Assembly (NCBI GenBank): GCA_003194495.1
Contig: PQXE01000003.1
Location: forward strand, 60,207-104,920
Origin: Deltaproteobacteria bacterium
Lineage (GTDB): Bacteria > Desulfobacterota > Dissulfuribacteria > Dissulfuribacterales > UBA3076
Direction: 5' to 3'
DNA: 44,714 nucleotides
The notes beneath the pieces are model-generated. The model was given only the letters and a program-made list of their open reading frames with translations, ran no database searches and was not told where the DNA came from. A program made the position numbers and the translations under genes. Below are positions 26,426-35,438 of this stretch, in pieces (positions within the stretch are counted from its first letter, which is position 1; each line of letters opens with the position of its first letter).

Positions 26426-26646
26426 GATGCTCTTTCGTTATTACTTTGATTTAGAAATATGCTTTATTTTCAATAGGTTATAAATAGGCCCTTGATTCGC
26501 TTAATCACGTAGATTGGGTTGAGAGACGGAGCCCCGAAACCCAACAATAGCTTAATATCGTTGGGTTTTGCTTTCCGAAACCCAACTTACCAAAAGTGGC
26601 CGAAGTGAAAATCAGAACATAATCGAAGTATTAGCGGAATAGCATC
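26426..26646. mobile_element. 221-bp miniature inverted-repeat element, copy 2
   Basis: Nearly identical to 19534-19754 over its full length, in the same orientation, with the same imperfect 23-bp inverted ends. The match continues about 18 bp to the right (ATTTTTCGAAAACTTGAGT here). In copy 1 that tail is separated from the element by about 50 bp carrying the end of another repeat family. Of the gene-free stretch 26241-26889 this fills a third. Confidence 0.85.
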
Positions 26647-26889
26647 ATTTTTCGAAAACTTGAGTATATGGTGTCGGAGAATTAGAGGGGTTGCCGGAAC
26701 CAGGATGAAATTACTATCTTGCTCCCCGCAAGCCCCGCAGCTCTGAATATTTCAAAAGCAACTGTGACCAAGGCAATGTTGAGAGGTACAAAGCTGATTG
26801 ACAAAAATCAAAGTTTATGGGATTTGTTTGGTATAGTTAAGAACTAACCCTGCATTCCACAACACGCCAACACGACATGAGATGCAAAA
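26647..26889. other. Unassigned segment with a short open C-terminal-like fragment
   Basis: Between the 221-bp element and the Uma2 gene, the plus strand is open from 26686 to a TAA at 26845-26847. It reads ... DEITILLPASPAALNISKAT, then VTKAMLRGTKLIDKNQ and LWDLFGIVKN. There is no start codon with a ribosome binding site. It looks like the 3' end of a lost gene, and I do not recognise the family. Confidence 0.35.
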
Positions 26890-27480
26890 ATGGCCCCATT
26901 AGCTAAAAAGTTAAATGAAAAATTAGATGAAAAGTTTAGTTATGCAGATTATCTCTCTTGGCCTGATGATGAGAGATGGGAAATAATAGAAGGTGTGGCC
27001 TATGATATGTCTCCTGCTCCTGCAAGGGAGCATCAGAGAATGTCCGCAATTATTTTCGCTAAAATATATAACTTTGTATCTGGCAAGGAATGTGAAGTTT
27101 ATTTTGCTCCTTTTGATGTACGACTTGCAGAAACTAAAGATGATGCCGATGAAGAGCTGAAAACGGTTGTGCAGCCGGATATTGTTGTCATATGTGACCA
27201 AAATAAGCTTGATAAACGAGGATGTCTTGGCGCCCCCGATATTACGGTAGAGATATTGTCCCCCTCTACATCCTATAAAGATCAGACCGAGAAATTACTG
27301 CTTTATGAAAAGCATGGCGTCAAAGAATATTGGATTGTTAATCCTGACGCAAAGTATGTCATGATTTACTGCCTTGAGGGGGTAAAATATGGTAAACCGC
27401 AATACCTGACTGAAAATGATATTCTTGAAAGCAGGGTTCTTGACGGGTTAAAGATAGATTTGTCTGAAGTTTGGTCGTAA
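26890..27480 (+). CDS. Uma2 family (DUF820) endonuclease-fold protein
   Basis: PD-(D/E)XK-like fold protein of a family greatly expanded in cyanobacteria and some other bacteria; function mostly unknown. The signature is complete: ERWEIIEGVAYDMSPAP, VVQPDIVVICD, then the catalytic-type PDITVEILSPSTSYKDQTEK and LYEKHGVKEYWIVNP. Length (196 residues) is normal. No strong Shine-Dalgarno precedes the ATG. The stop is followed after one base by an end of the GTAACCGTTCAC repeat family. Confidence 0.9.
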   Translation: MAPLAKKLNEKLDEKFSYADYLSWPDDERWEIIEGVAYDMSPAPAREHQRMSAIIFAKIYNFVSGKECEVYFAPFDVRLAETKDDADEELKTVVQPDIVVICDQNKLDKRGCLGAPDITVEILSPSTSYKDQTEKLLLYEKHGVKEYWIVNPDAKYVMIYCLEGVKYGKPQYLTENDILESRVLDGLKIDLSEVWS

Positions 27481-27481
27481 G

Positions 27482-27725
27482 GTAACCGTTCACACTCCCT
27501 GGCAACCGACAGGCTTTTGCAGGGTTTCAACCGCGGACAAAGGTTGCACCAAAAAGTGTATTCTAAACGGATTGTGCTTTGAAACCCGAAAAAGACGGGT
27601 TCACCCTGTTGAATCCCAAAGGGGCAGCGAAGCTGCATTCAACAGGGTGAAAGTTTGTAATAGCAAAACATTCTGTAATTATTGAACTAATAGCTAACCG
27701 CTAAAGGCTAATCGCTCAATTTACG
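27482..27725. repeat. Composite repeat: solo GTAACCGTTCAC end, 46-bp palindrome, TTAGC-type repeat
   Basis: GTAACCGTTCAC at 27482-27493 is a single end of the 12160/38011 family. A palindrome with ACCCTGTTGAAT / ATTCAACAGGGT arms lies at 27603-27648; it is the inverted counterpart of 13733-13780. It runs directly into TTTGTAATAGCAAAACATTC and a TTAGC-rich tail ending GCTAATCGCTCAATTTA, as in the copy at 16505. No gene was seen. Confidence 0.75.
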
Positions 27726-27763
27726 ACACACCAACTATCATTAGTGTAGGGTTAACTAAAAAC

Positions 27764-29293
27764 TCAGATCCTCTCACGATCAAGGCTTCTATATTGTACG
27801 GCCTCGGATAAGTGAGCCATGGTTACGGTAGTTGATTCCTCAAGATCCGCAATAGTCCTTCCTATTTTTATTATCCTATGAAATGCCCTTGCGCTCAAGG
27901 CGAGTTTGTTTGCAACCGCCTCCAGAAACGACCTGTTTTCTTCTGACAATTTGCAGAAAAACCTGAGTTCTTTTGAAGACATTTGTGAATTGCAGTGGAT
28001 GGAAAGATCCTTAAATCGTTGTTCCTGTATCTTTCTGGCCCTGATTACCCTCTTTCTGATTAAGGCCGAGCTTTCTCCCCGCCTTGCATAACTGAGCTCC
28101 GAATAGGGTACTGCAGGGACCTCGATTTGAATATCTATACGGTCCAGCAAAGGACCTGATATCCGGTTACGATAACGAATTATCTGACTTGGAAGGCATG
28201 AGCACTTGTTTCTGGAATCTCCTAAATGTCCGCAAGGACAGGGATTCTGGGCAGCCACAAGGGTAAATCTTGCAGGAAAAGAGAGTGTAATAGCAGCCCT
28301 TGAAATGGTCACTACTCCATCTTCAATAGGTTGCCTGAGGCTTTCCAGTACATTTTTTTTGAATTCCGGCAGTTCATCCAGAAATAGCACACCGTTGTGG
28401 GCAAGGCTTACCTGGCCCGGCTTTGGCACGGTTCCTCCGCCAATTAGACCGGCATCCGAGATGGTGTGATGGGGTGAGCAAAAAGGCCTTAAAGTGATTA
28501 AGGGTTCGTCTGAAGGCAAAAGTCCTGCTACGCTGTATATAGTAGTGGTCTCAAGAGCTTCCTCAAAGGTGAGCGAGGGAAGGATTGATGGAATACGTTT
28601 GGCTAACATGGTCTTTCCAGAGCCGGGCGGGCCTATCATGAGCACATTGTGACCGCCTGCAGCAGCTACCTCAAGGGCCCTTTTTGCATGTTCCTGACCA
28701 ATTACATCCTGAAAGTCCCCATATAGGGATTTTCGCTCCTTGAATAATTCATTCAGATCAATTCGCAAGGGCTCGATCTTGATGTTGTCCAGGAGGAACT
28801 CCACTACCTCGGAGAGATGACCTGCCGGGAATACTGTGGTTTCTCTTACTACGGCGGCCTCTGGGGCATTTGCTTTTGGAACTATACAACCATTCAAGTT
28901 CCAGTTCCTGGCAGCGAGAGAAAGAGGGAGCATACCCCTTGTGGATTTCAATGTGCCATCAAGAGATAGTTCGCCTGCAAGACAGTATTTACTGAGTATG
29001 TCCTGTGGAATTATCTCTGTGGCGCACAGAATGGCGCAGGCTATGGGGAGGTCCAGAGCCGACCCCTCCTTTTTCATGTCTGCTGGTGCGAGATTGACGG
29101 TGATCCTCTGGGTGGGAAACGGGTAACCGCAATTCTTAATAGCGCTTTTGACTCTTTCCCTGCTTTCTTTAACCGCTCCTTCGGGGAGTCCAACCATATT
29201 GAAAGAAGGAAGCCCTGACGAAACATCTATCTCAATTTCTATGGGAAAGGCATTTATCCCAACAACAACCCCACTTTTCGCTATAGCAAGCAT
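27764..29293 (-). CDS. comM: YifB/ComM-family Mg-chelatase-like AAA+ ATPase
   Basis: ComM promotes branch migration during natural transformation in some bacteria and is widespread elsewhere. Order: N-terminal Lon-like fold (GLPSFNMVGLPEGAVKESRE), Walker A at residues 221-228 (IGPPGSGKTMLAK), Walker B LFLDELPEF, the Cys cluster AAQNPCPCGHLGDSRNKC, and sensor region SGPLLDRIDIQIEVP. The C-terminal domain ends with LSARAFHRIIKIGRTIADLE. Full length at 509 residues. It stands alone on the minus strand, with repeats downstream. Confidence 0.95.
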   Translation of the reverse strand: MLAIAKSGVVVGINAFPIEIEIDVSSGLPSFNMVGLPEGAVKESRERVKSAIKNCGYPFPTQRITVNLAPADMKKEGSALDLPIACAILCATEIIPQDILSKYCLAGELSLDGTLKSTRGMLPLSLAARNWNLNGCIVPKANAPEAAVVRETTVFPAGHLSEVVEFLLDNIKIEPLRIDLNELFKERKSLYGDFQDVIGQEHAKRALEVAAAGGHNVLMIGPPGSGKTMLAKRIPSILPSLTFEEALETTTIYSVAGLLPSDEPLITLRPFCSPHHTISDAGLIGGGTVPKPGQVSLAHNGVLFLDELPEFKKNVLESLRQPIEDGVVTISRAAITLSFPARFTLVAAQNPCPCGHLGDSRNKCSCLPSQIIRYRNRISGPLLDRIDIQIEVPAVPYSELSYARRGESSALIRKRVIRARKIQEQRFKDLSIHCNSQMSSKELRFFCKLSEENRSFLEAVANKLALSARAFHRIIKIGRTIADLEESTTVTMAHLSEAVQYRSLDRERI

Positions 29294-29491
29294 GAGTGAC
29301 CGAGTCCTTTCTGATCAATTGTTTTAAATGTAAACCTTTTTTGACTTGTCGTGAAGAACGCCAAACACGATATAATAAACTGATCGGTTGAAAAGGGCTT
29401 TGTCTCAAAACTTATGGGATTTAAAGGCTTTTACGAATATACATCGACTTACCCTATAAGAAAGGTAACCCTGAACCTCTGAACGCCCACT

Positions 29492-29526
29492 AAAAAAGGC
29501 CTCTCTGTTAAGTCAGAGAGGCCTTT
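29492..29526 (-). terminator. Rho-independent terminator of groES-groEL
   Basis: A 12-bp perfect stem (AAAGGCCTCTCT at 29495-29506, AGAGAGGCCTTT at 29515-29526) is followed on the minus strand by TTTTTTA. It lies about 60 bases beyond the groEL stop. The symmetrical A/T tracts may also allow some function on the plus strand. Confidence 0.9.
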
Positions 29527-29586
29527 ATGCCTATATCCTGCAAGGTCTAAGAAATCTGATCCTTGCTAGTAGTGTTTTTATCTGTC

Positions 29587-31230
29587 TTACATCATGCCAC
29601 CTGTGGGCATGCCACCCCCTGGAGGCATACCACCCATCATTGCCGGCTCTTCCTTGGGAACCTCGGCGACCATGGCCTCTGTTGTAATAAGCAGACCGGA
29701 GACACTGGCAGCATTTTGAAGTGCTATGCGGGAGACCTTTGTCGGGTCAATGATTCCAGCCTGCATAAGATCTTCATATTCACCCTTTTCAGCGTTAAAA
29801 CCAACATCTCCATTCTTGGACTTTACATGTTCAACAATAACGGAACCCTCATGCCCGGCATTGCCGGCAATCTGCCGCAGAGGTTCCTCAAGGGCCCTTT
29901 TGATGATGTTAATTCCGTGCTCTTCGTCCTGGTCATCTACCTTGAGATCGTTAAGTGCATCCAGACAACGGAGATAAGCAGTTCCACCGCCGGGGATGAT
30001 TCCCTCTTCTACCGCAGCCCTTGTGGCGTTCAGGGCATCTTCCACCCTGGCCTTTTTTTCTTTCATCTCGGTTTCAGTGGCTGCGCCGACGTTAATGACC
30101 GCAACTCCTCCGATGAGTTTGGCAAGGCGTTCTTGCAGCTTCTCCCTGTCGTAATCAGAGGATGTTTCATCGATCTGTGCACGGATTAGCCTTACACGGC
30201 CCTCGATCTTTTCCTTGGAACCGGCGCCATCAATAATAGTGGTATTGTCCTTATCTATTATAATTCTTTTTGCCGTCCCGAGGTCATTGATGGATACGTT
30301 TTCGAGCTTGATACCCAGATCTTCAGCTACCATCTCACCACCGGTCAAAATGGCGATATCCTCCATCATGGCTTTGCGCCTGTCTCCGAAACCCGGGGCC
30401 TTTACTGCGCAAGCCTGGAGGGTCCCCCTGAGTTTATTTACCACTAAAGTGGCCAGGGCTTCGCCCTCAACATCCTCGGATATGATCATAAGAGGTTTAC
30501 CCATCTTTGCGATTTGCTCAAGGATCGGCAGAAGGTCTTTCATGTTGCTGATTTTTTTCTCGTGGATCAGGATACAAGGATTCTCAAGTACGCACTCCAT
30601 CTTTTCCGGGTCTGTTGAGAAATAGGGAGAAGAGTAGCCGCGATCAAACTGCATGCCTTCCACCACATCAAGTGAGGTCTCCATGGCTTTGGCCTCTTCT
30701 ACCGTAATGACTCCTTCCTTGCCGACCTTGTCCATGGCCTCGGCAATAATGTTACCAATGGTGGGGTCATTGTTGGCGGATATAGTGCCTACCTGGGCGA
30801 TCTCCTTCTGGTCCTTGGTGGGCTTGGTCATTTCCCTGAGCCCGCCTACGATGACCTCAACAGCCTTGTCAATTCCCCTCTTAAGAGCCATGGGATTGAC
30901 TCCGGCAGCCACCAGCTTTGATCCCTCTGCATATACAGCCTGAGCAAGTATGGTTGCGGTGGTAGTGCCGTCGCCTGCAATATCACTGGTCTTGGATGCC
31001 ACCTCCCTTACCATCTGGGCACCCATGTTTTCGAACTTGTCCTCAAACTCGATCTCCTTGGCCACGGTAACGCCATCTTTTGTGATAACCGGAGACCCAA
31101 AGGATTTTTCAATAATGACGTTGCGGCCCTTGGGACCAAGGGTTACTTTAACTGCGTTGGACAGGGAATCAATGCCTGTTAACATGGCCTCCCTGGCCTT
31201 TATGTTGTACTTAATTTCTTTGGCTGACAT
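29587..31230 (-). CDS. groL: Chaperonin GroEL (Hsp60)
   Basis: Forms the 14-mer folding chamber with GroES. The sequence is canonical throughout: [30 protein letters not shown] (ATP site), [40 protein letters not shown], and the Gly-Met tail ([17 protein letters not shown]). At 547 residues it is full length. It is the second gene of the operon, with CIRCE control upstream of groES and a strong terminator downstream. Confidence 0.99.
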   Translation of the reverse strand: MSAKEIKYNIKAREAMLTGIDSLSNAVKVTLGPKGRNVIIEKSFGSPVITKDGVTVAKEIEFEDKFENMGAQMVREVASKTSDIAGDGTTTATILAQAVYAEGSKLVAAGVNPMALKRGIDKAVEVIVGGLREMTKPTKDQKEIAQVGTISANNDPTIGNIIAEAMDKVGKEGVITVEEAKAMETSLDVVEGMQFDRGYSSPYFSTDPEKMECVLENPCILIHEKKISNMKDLLPILEQIAKMGKPLMIISEDVEGEALATLVVNKLRGTLQACAVKAPGFGDRRKAMMEDIAILTGGEMVAEDLGIKLENVSINDLGTAKRIIIDKDNTTIIDGAGSKEKIEGRVRLIRAQIDETSSDYDREKLQERLAKLIGGVAVINVGAATETEMKEKKARVEDALNATRAAVEEGIIPGGGTAYLRCLDALNDLKVDDQDEEHGINIIKRALEEPLRQIAGNAGHEGSVIVEHVKSKNGDVGFNAEKGEYEDLMQAGIIDPTKVSRIALQNAASVSGLLITTEAMVAEVPKEEPAMMGGMPPGGGMPTGGMM

Positions 31231-31301
31231 TGTTTGCTTAACCTCCGTTGTTCGGTTACTGTAAGCGTTATTTGTTTTCTGACGAAACGTTGATGGGTTA
31301 A

Positions 31302-31592
31302 CTAGTCTTCGATAATACCAAGGACGTCGTCTTCCCTCATTATCAGATACTCTTCTCCGTCGATTTTTACCTCTGTGCCGGAGTATTTGCTGAACAGGAT
31401 GCGATCCCCATCTTTTACATCCAAGGGCTTGACCTCGCCGTTTTCAAGGATTTTACCGTTTCCGGCAGCAACGACCTTTCCCTCGGCGGGTTTTTCTTTC
31501 GCACTGTCAGGGATGATAATTCCACCCTTGGTCTTCTCTTCTTCCTGTAAGCGTGTTACCAAAATTCGGTCATGTAACGGACGAATTTTCAT
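31302..31592 (-). CDS. groS: Co-chaperonin GroES (Hsp10)
   Basis: Caps GroEL. The start at ATG 31592 gives [20 protein letters not shown], the usual N-terminus, and has an AAGGAG Shine-Dalgarno ten bases upstream; the frame extends further 5' but not plausibly. The mobile loop [19 protein letters not shown] and the C-terminal [15 protein letters not shown] are standard. 96 residues. Confidence 0.98.
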   Translation of the reverse strand: MKIRPLHDRILVTRLQEEEKTKGGIIIPDSAKEKPAEGKVVAAGNGKILENGEVKPLDVKDGDRILFSKYSGTEVKIDGEEYLIMREDDVLGIIED

Positions 31593-31752
31593 AGCATTTT
31601 TTCTCCTTTTTGCTATAAAATTATTCAGAATAAATAAATTAGAACGAGCCGAAAGCCTTGGGCCAAAAGGCGAGCGACTCATGTGAGTCCCTAGGGGGTA
31701 TCTCGTATATGGTTTTATCTTAGCGGTTTAAAAGGATAGCCAACCTGTTTTC

Positions 31753-31779
31753 TTAGCACTCGCTAACGACGAGTGCTAA
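31753..31779 (-). promoter_or_regulatory. CIRCE operator of groESL (HrcA binding site)
   Basis: TTAGCACTC (31753-31761), nine bases, GAGTGCTAA (31771-31779): an exact match to the CIRCE consensus. It indicates repression by HrcA and heat induction. HrcA itself is not in the window. Confidence 0.97.
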
Positions 31780-31805
31780 TATAATTACGCTTTTTGGGAA
31801 TGCAA
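31778..31805 (-). promoter_or_regulatory. Probable groESL promoter overlapping CIRCE
   Basis: On the minus strand TTGCAT (31805-31800) and TATATT (31783-31778) are 16 bp apart. The -10 element abuts the CIRCE operator, the usual geometry for HrcA repression. Both hexamers deviate from consensus. Confidence 0.6.
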
Positions 31806-31827
31806 TACCTTTCTGAAAATAAATATT

Positions 31828-32652
31828 TTACAACACGTCCCTTATTACAGATAGCAACTCTTTATGAATCAGGCTGTTGGTTGCTAATATTTCCGAAATA
31901 AACGGAGAATAGCAGCTGCCCTGAAAGTCTGATGTTTTACCTCCGGCTTCCTCCAACAGGAGTTGGCCCGCTGCCGTATCCCAGGGTTTGAGCTTAATCT
32001 CCCAAAAGCCGTCAAGCCGGCCGCAGGCCACATAAGCCAAATCCATAGCAGCCGCCCCTGCCCTACGGATGCCCTGCACCCTAATCAAGACCGCCTCAAG
32101 TGCGGCCAAAACTTTTGCGGTTTTTTTTCGGACATCATAGGGAAAACCTGTTGCCAGGAGGGATTTATCTAAAACCGGGATACCGGACACCCTTATCGGC
32201 TTGCCGTTGAGCCAGGCTCCACGGTCGAGGCATCCGTAAAACAGTTCGTCCTGCATGGGACAATATATAACCCCTACTTGACTTCCGCCTTTGTCGGCAT
32301 AGGCAATGGATACGGCAAACCATGGGAAACCGTGGGCAAAATTAGTTGTGCCGTCAAGTGGGTCAATTATCCAGACCGGACCAGTGGGGATTTCATTATA
32401 GATAGACTGTGATTCTTCCGCTAGGATTTCAGCGTGGAGACCAGCCTTGTCCAATATTGCAAGTATGGCATTCTCTGAGGAAATATCGGCCTCCGTGACC
32501 AGATCTATATCACCTTTCTGGCGTATCTGGTGAGGTTTGCCGTATAATTCCCTTATGATTTTTCCGGCCCTTAGTGCGGCTTTCGCTGCTATTTCCAAAA
32601 TGTTCGCCAATTCCGGGCTGCAGCCTGCAATGCAGTTTTCAATTCTTTTCAT
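31828..32652 (-). CDS. suhB: Inositol monophosphatase family protein (SuhB-like)
   Basis: Mg-dependent phosphatase. The metal-binding motifs are visible: EILAEESQS, WIIDPLDGTTNFAHGFPWFA, and KPWDTAAGQLLLEEAGGKTSD. Members act on inositol phosphates or, as SuhB, in rRNA processing and antitermination. The frame opens upstream into lspA. ATG 32652 (MKRIENCIAGCSPEL) has GGAAGA six bases upstream and leaves a normal length of 274 residues; ATG 32691 is an alternative. It lies 82 bases downstream of the lspA stop. Confidence 0.88.
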   Translation of the reverse strand: MKRIENCIAGCSPELANILEIAAKAALRAGKIIRELYGKPHQIRQKGDIDLVTEADISSENAILAILDKAGLHAEILAEESQSIYNEIPTGPVWIIDPLDGTTNFAHGFPWFAVSIAYADKGGSQVGVIYCPMQDELFYGCLDRGAWLNGKPIRVSGIPVLDKSLLATGFPYDVRKKTAKVLAALEAVLIRVQGIRRAGAAAMDLAYVACGRLDGFWEIKLKPWDTAAGQLLLEEAGGKTSDFQGSCYSPFISEILATNSLIHKELLSVIRDVL

Positions 32653-32734
32653 ATGTGTTCTTCCAATGAGGCTGGATGCCCCAGGGACCATTATCTCAAC
32701 CCCAAGCGCCTCGTTCCGTTGGTTGTTATCGAGG

Positions 32735-33223
32735 TTATTTTTCAGTAATGCGGAAAAAATGCCATGCCAGGAGAACTCCGCCAACAGTTATGGCGGAATC
32801 CGCGATGTTAAAGGCCGGCCAGTGGTATGAACCCACATAGAAATCCAAAAAGTCAATAACAGATCTATAGCGGATTCTGTCTATCAGGTTTCCTAATGCT
32901 CCGCCAAATACCAGAGAGGTCCCCCATAAAAGCGGATAGCTGCGACTGTGCGAGCTGCGATAAAGATAAATAAGGCCGCCGAGGGCGACTACGCTTATTA
33001 CCTGGAAAAAAATGTGACGCCACTTATCCGCCCCTGCCATAAATCCAAAGGCAGCCCCTGTGTTGGTTATGTAAGTAATATTAAAAAATTCCTGCCAAAC
33101 AGGCAGTACTTCATAAAGATTGAGGTTAGAGATTACCATGGCCTTGGTAACCTGATCTGCGAGCACAACCAGGAAAGCCACGAGCAAAAAGGGTTTTATG
33201 GAAAAGGAGGTAGATAATTTCAT
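32735..33223 (-). CDS. lspA: Lipoprotein signal peptidase (signal peptidase II)
   Basis: Inner-membrane aspartic protease that cleaves prolipoproteins at the lipobox Cys. Four hydrophobic segments are seen. The catalytic Asp residues lie in GGALGNLIDRIRYRSVIDFL and FNIADSAITVG, and NTGAAFGF is the standard loop. 162 residues. Its ATG overlaps the stop of the upstream M48 protease gene (ATGA), so the genes are translationally coupled. Confidence 0.97.
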   Translation of the reverse strand: MKLSTSFSIKPFLLVAFLVVLADQVTKAMVISNLNLYEVLPVWQEFFNITYITNTGAAFGFMAGADKWRHIFFQVISVVALGGLIYLYRSSHSRSYPLLWGTSLVFGGALGNLIDRIRYRSVIDFLDFYVGSYHWPAFNIADSAITVGGVLLAWHFFRITEK

Positions 33224-34629
33224 TTTGTTGGATTTTCCTGATTTTTATCGCATTTAAGATCTTTGTAAAGTTCGCTGTTCGCCGGAAGCAGCTTCAGGGC
33301 CTTGTCCTTGTGATATTGGGCAGATTGCTGATTTCCTATAGCTTTATAGTGACGGTAGAAATAGTAGTGGGCATCACCCTGTTTTTCGAGAGCAGCGAAA
33401 CACCTTCCCAACTGTAAGTAAATACTTGAAGGATCGGGCCAGGATTGTTTCAGGATTTTAAGTATGGGAAGGGCTTCAGCCGGTTTTCCCTGCTCAAGAT
33501 ACGCCCTGGCCAGAAAGAACCTGGCGGTTGAATCTCCAGGATGTCTTTTGCTGTAAGGCCCTATGATCGAGATGGCCTTTTGATATCTTCCCGCTGTAAA
33601 GCAGGCCCTTCCCTGATCCACCTCAAACTCAGGCCTTTCCGGGGTCGAAGATACAAGATTATCATAAGCTTTCAGGGCCTTATCGTATTCCCGGGCGGCA
33701 AGAAACGACAGGGCAAGTCCATAGAGGAGGAATATATCATCCGGAGTGATATTGAGTTCCTGTTTGTAGTATTTTATCATAAGCATCGGATCATGAGTTA
33801 AGACCTTCGCTTTCACCTGTATCTTTCTCAGCCTGAATAGATCCTCGGGGAACTTTTGTACGCATTGCTTCCTGTTCCAGAGATCCTCCAGATAGGTTGT
33901 CCTCACGCTGTCTACCGGGTGGGTGGAGAGGTAATTAGGTATGGCGCTCGTCCCGAGCCAGCGATATTTCTGCATTTTCTTTAAGACAGTAAGCAGCCCC
34001 CTGGGATCATAACCAGCCTTACATACCCACTGATACGCCCTCCGGTCTGCCTCTTCTTCGTCTGTACGACTGTATTTAAGGGCTATAGAGGCATTTAGGG
34101 CACCCGAAGTTGCGAATATGGCAGAACCTACCTGTCCTTGTCCCAAAAAAAGCCCGGCTATGGCCATGGCGGCAGTGGCTATGTTGATTCGCTGCATTCG
34201 CTCCATGCGCCTGGCTATATGTCTTCCTTGAACGTGGCCTATCTCATGGGCCAGAACGCACAGCAGTTCATTTTCAGTATCTATAACCTCAAGCAGACCG
34301 GTGTGAACGAATACAAGCCCCCCCGGCATGGCAAAGGCGTTCAGTCCTTCATCTTGTATAACGAAAAACTCGTAATCAAAAAATTTGCCATTAACCTGAT
34401 CAAGCACCTTTTGGCCTACACCGGATACATATCCGACAATTTCCGGATCCTTTATCAGCGGAACCTGGGACTCAACCATGCGCAGCAATTTATCCCTCAT
34501 CTCCTGTTCTTCCTCAATAGACATCATTGCAGAGACAGGAGAGGACAAAAGTATAAAGGTAAGAGTTAAGATGCTAAGGGAAAAAAGGCGATTACACATA
34601 TAATAAAGATACCAGATTTTCGATATCAT
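33220..34629 (-). CDS. M48 family metalloprotease with TPR repeats (BepA-like)
   Basis: Periplasmic zinc protease/chaperone type that in E. coli (BepA) monitors outer-membrane protein assembly. The N-terminal hydrophobic segment (LFSLSILTLTFILLSSPVSA) is a signal peptide. The zinc site HEIGH is in LLCVLAHEIGHVQGRHIAR, and the third ligand region is SRTDEEEADRRAYQW. The C-terminal half has several TPR-like helices (EYDKALKAYDNLVSSTPERP, GRYQKAISIIGPY, GKPAEALPILKILKQSWP). I chose ATG 34629 because it overlaps the upstream stop as ATGA; ATG 34599 is an alternative. Coupled to lspA downstream, it suggests an envelope-quality unit. Confidence 0.9.
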   Translation of the reverse strand: MISKIWYLYYMCNRLFSLSILTLTFILLSSPVSAMMSIEEEQEMRDKLLRMVESQVPLIKDPEIVGYVSGVGQKVLDQVNGKFFDYEFFVIQDEGLNAFAMPGGLVFVHTGLLEVIDTENELLCVLAHEIGHVQGRHIARRMERMQRINIATAAMAIAGLFLGQGQVGSAIFATSGALNASIALKYSRTDEEEADRRAYQWVCKAGYDPRGLLTVLKKMQKYRWLGTSAIPNYLSTHPVDSVRTTYLEDLWNRKQCVQKFPEDLFRLRKIQVKAKVLTHDPMLMIKYYKQELNITPDDIFLLYGLALSFLAAREYDKALKAYDNLVSSTPERPEFEVDQGRACFTAGRYQKAISIIGPYSKRHPGDSTARFFLARAYLEQGKPAEALPILKILKQSWPDPSSIYLQLGRCFAALEKQGDAHYYFYRHYKAIGNQQSAQYHKDKALKLLPANSELYKDLKCDKNQENPTK

Positions 34630-35438
34630 GTGAGCATTTTGTTTTTTGCATACTTCTTCCTGTTGCGTCTGGCCTTTTTCCATTCAGGGTCTCGGTCTCG
34701 GGATTTTTTCTTCGCCTTTCTTTTGTCAAGCTCAGATGACACAACATGTGAAGGCGTGTCGTGGAGCACAAAGGCCCCTATCTGCTCAAGTCGCGGTGCA
34801 ATGCCCTTTGGGGTTTTTTTGCCGACAGGCCTGGCCTCGCCGGATTTAAGCTTTCTGTGTTTGTCCTTCTCCCGAACAGGGGGGAGCGGTGGTATATTCA
34901 TCCATTGAGGATCCAGGCCTTCAGCAAGGAACAGAACCTTGCCGGCCCTTCTGAAGACTACACCTGCCTTACTACTCTTAAGGGCCATCACCTCCGCCAT
35001 AACAGGGTCTCTGTCTCTGCGCCTTCCGATTTTTAAAGCCATCCCCTTTTCTGTGGATAATACAATCCAATTCTTGTTACTGCCTGGGTATAGTCCACGG
35101 GCAATCACGTGTGCGTGGGCTTTTGGTCTTATGCTTACGAAAAGCAATTCCGGGGGCGTAGCTTCCTTATATATGGTAAGATCAGGGCTTTGTAGTTCCG
35201 GTTTTACCCTGATATGATTTTCCTGCCATTCGAATTTTTCCGGTCTGTAGAGGGAGAAGAATTGTGTGAGGCCCCTCGGAGTGATATGGGAAAAACCCGC
35301 CTCTTTCATAAGTGCCAGATGAAGTTCTTTGGTAAAAACCCATCCGCCTTCATCCAATACTATGCCAAAGGCATCCGGCTGCCGGCCCAGCATGGCAAAA
35401 AGTGTCTTCTCCAACCGCTTTAACTCTCGCTTATCCAT
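34626..35438 (-). CDS. Divergent KptA/Tpt1-like (RNA 2'-phosphotransferase fold) protein with basic tail
   Basis: Residues 1-175 follow the KptA layout. An N-terminal winged-helix-like half has MLGRQPDAFGIVLDEGGWVF; family members have LRHxP-x(4-6)-LDExGWV. A C-terminal ADP-ribosyltransferase-like half has TPPELLFVSIRPKAHAHVIA, GLYPGSNKNWIVLSTEKGMA and LKIGRRRDRDPVMAEV. Two hallmark positions differ: the Arg-His of LRHxP is Gly-Arg, and the HGT/HGS after PPxxLY is replaced by VSI. Catalysis of NAD-dependent 2'-phosphate removal is therefore doubtful. Residues 190-270 are Lys/Arg-rich, likely nucleic-acid binding. It is coupled to the M48 gene by ATGA. The assignment is from pattern only. Confidence 0.6.
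   Translation of the reverse strand: MDKRELKRLEKTLFAMLGRQPDAFGIVLDEGGWVFTKELHLALMKEAGFSHITPRGLTQFFSLYRPEKFEWQENHIRVKPELQSPDLTIYKEATPPELLFVSIRPKAHAHVIARGLYPGSNKNWIVLSTEKGMALKIGRRRDRDPVMAEVMALKSSKAGVVFRRAGKVLFLAEGLDPQWMNIPPLPPVREKDKHRKLKSGEARPVGKKTPKGIAPRLEQIGAFVLHDTPSHVVSSELDKRKAKKKSRDRDPEWKKARRNRKKYAKNKMLT

Noticed and set aside
29341..29384. Plus-strand promoter TTGACT ... TATAAT upstream of comM
   Set aside because: The two hexamers are 24 bp apart, too far for a sigma70 promoter, and no gene follows on the plus strand.
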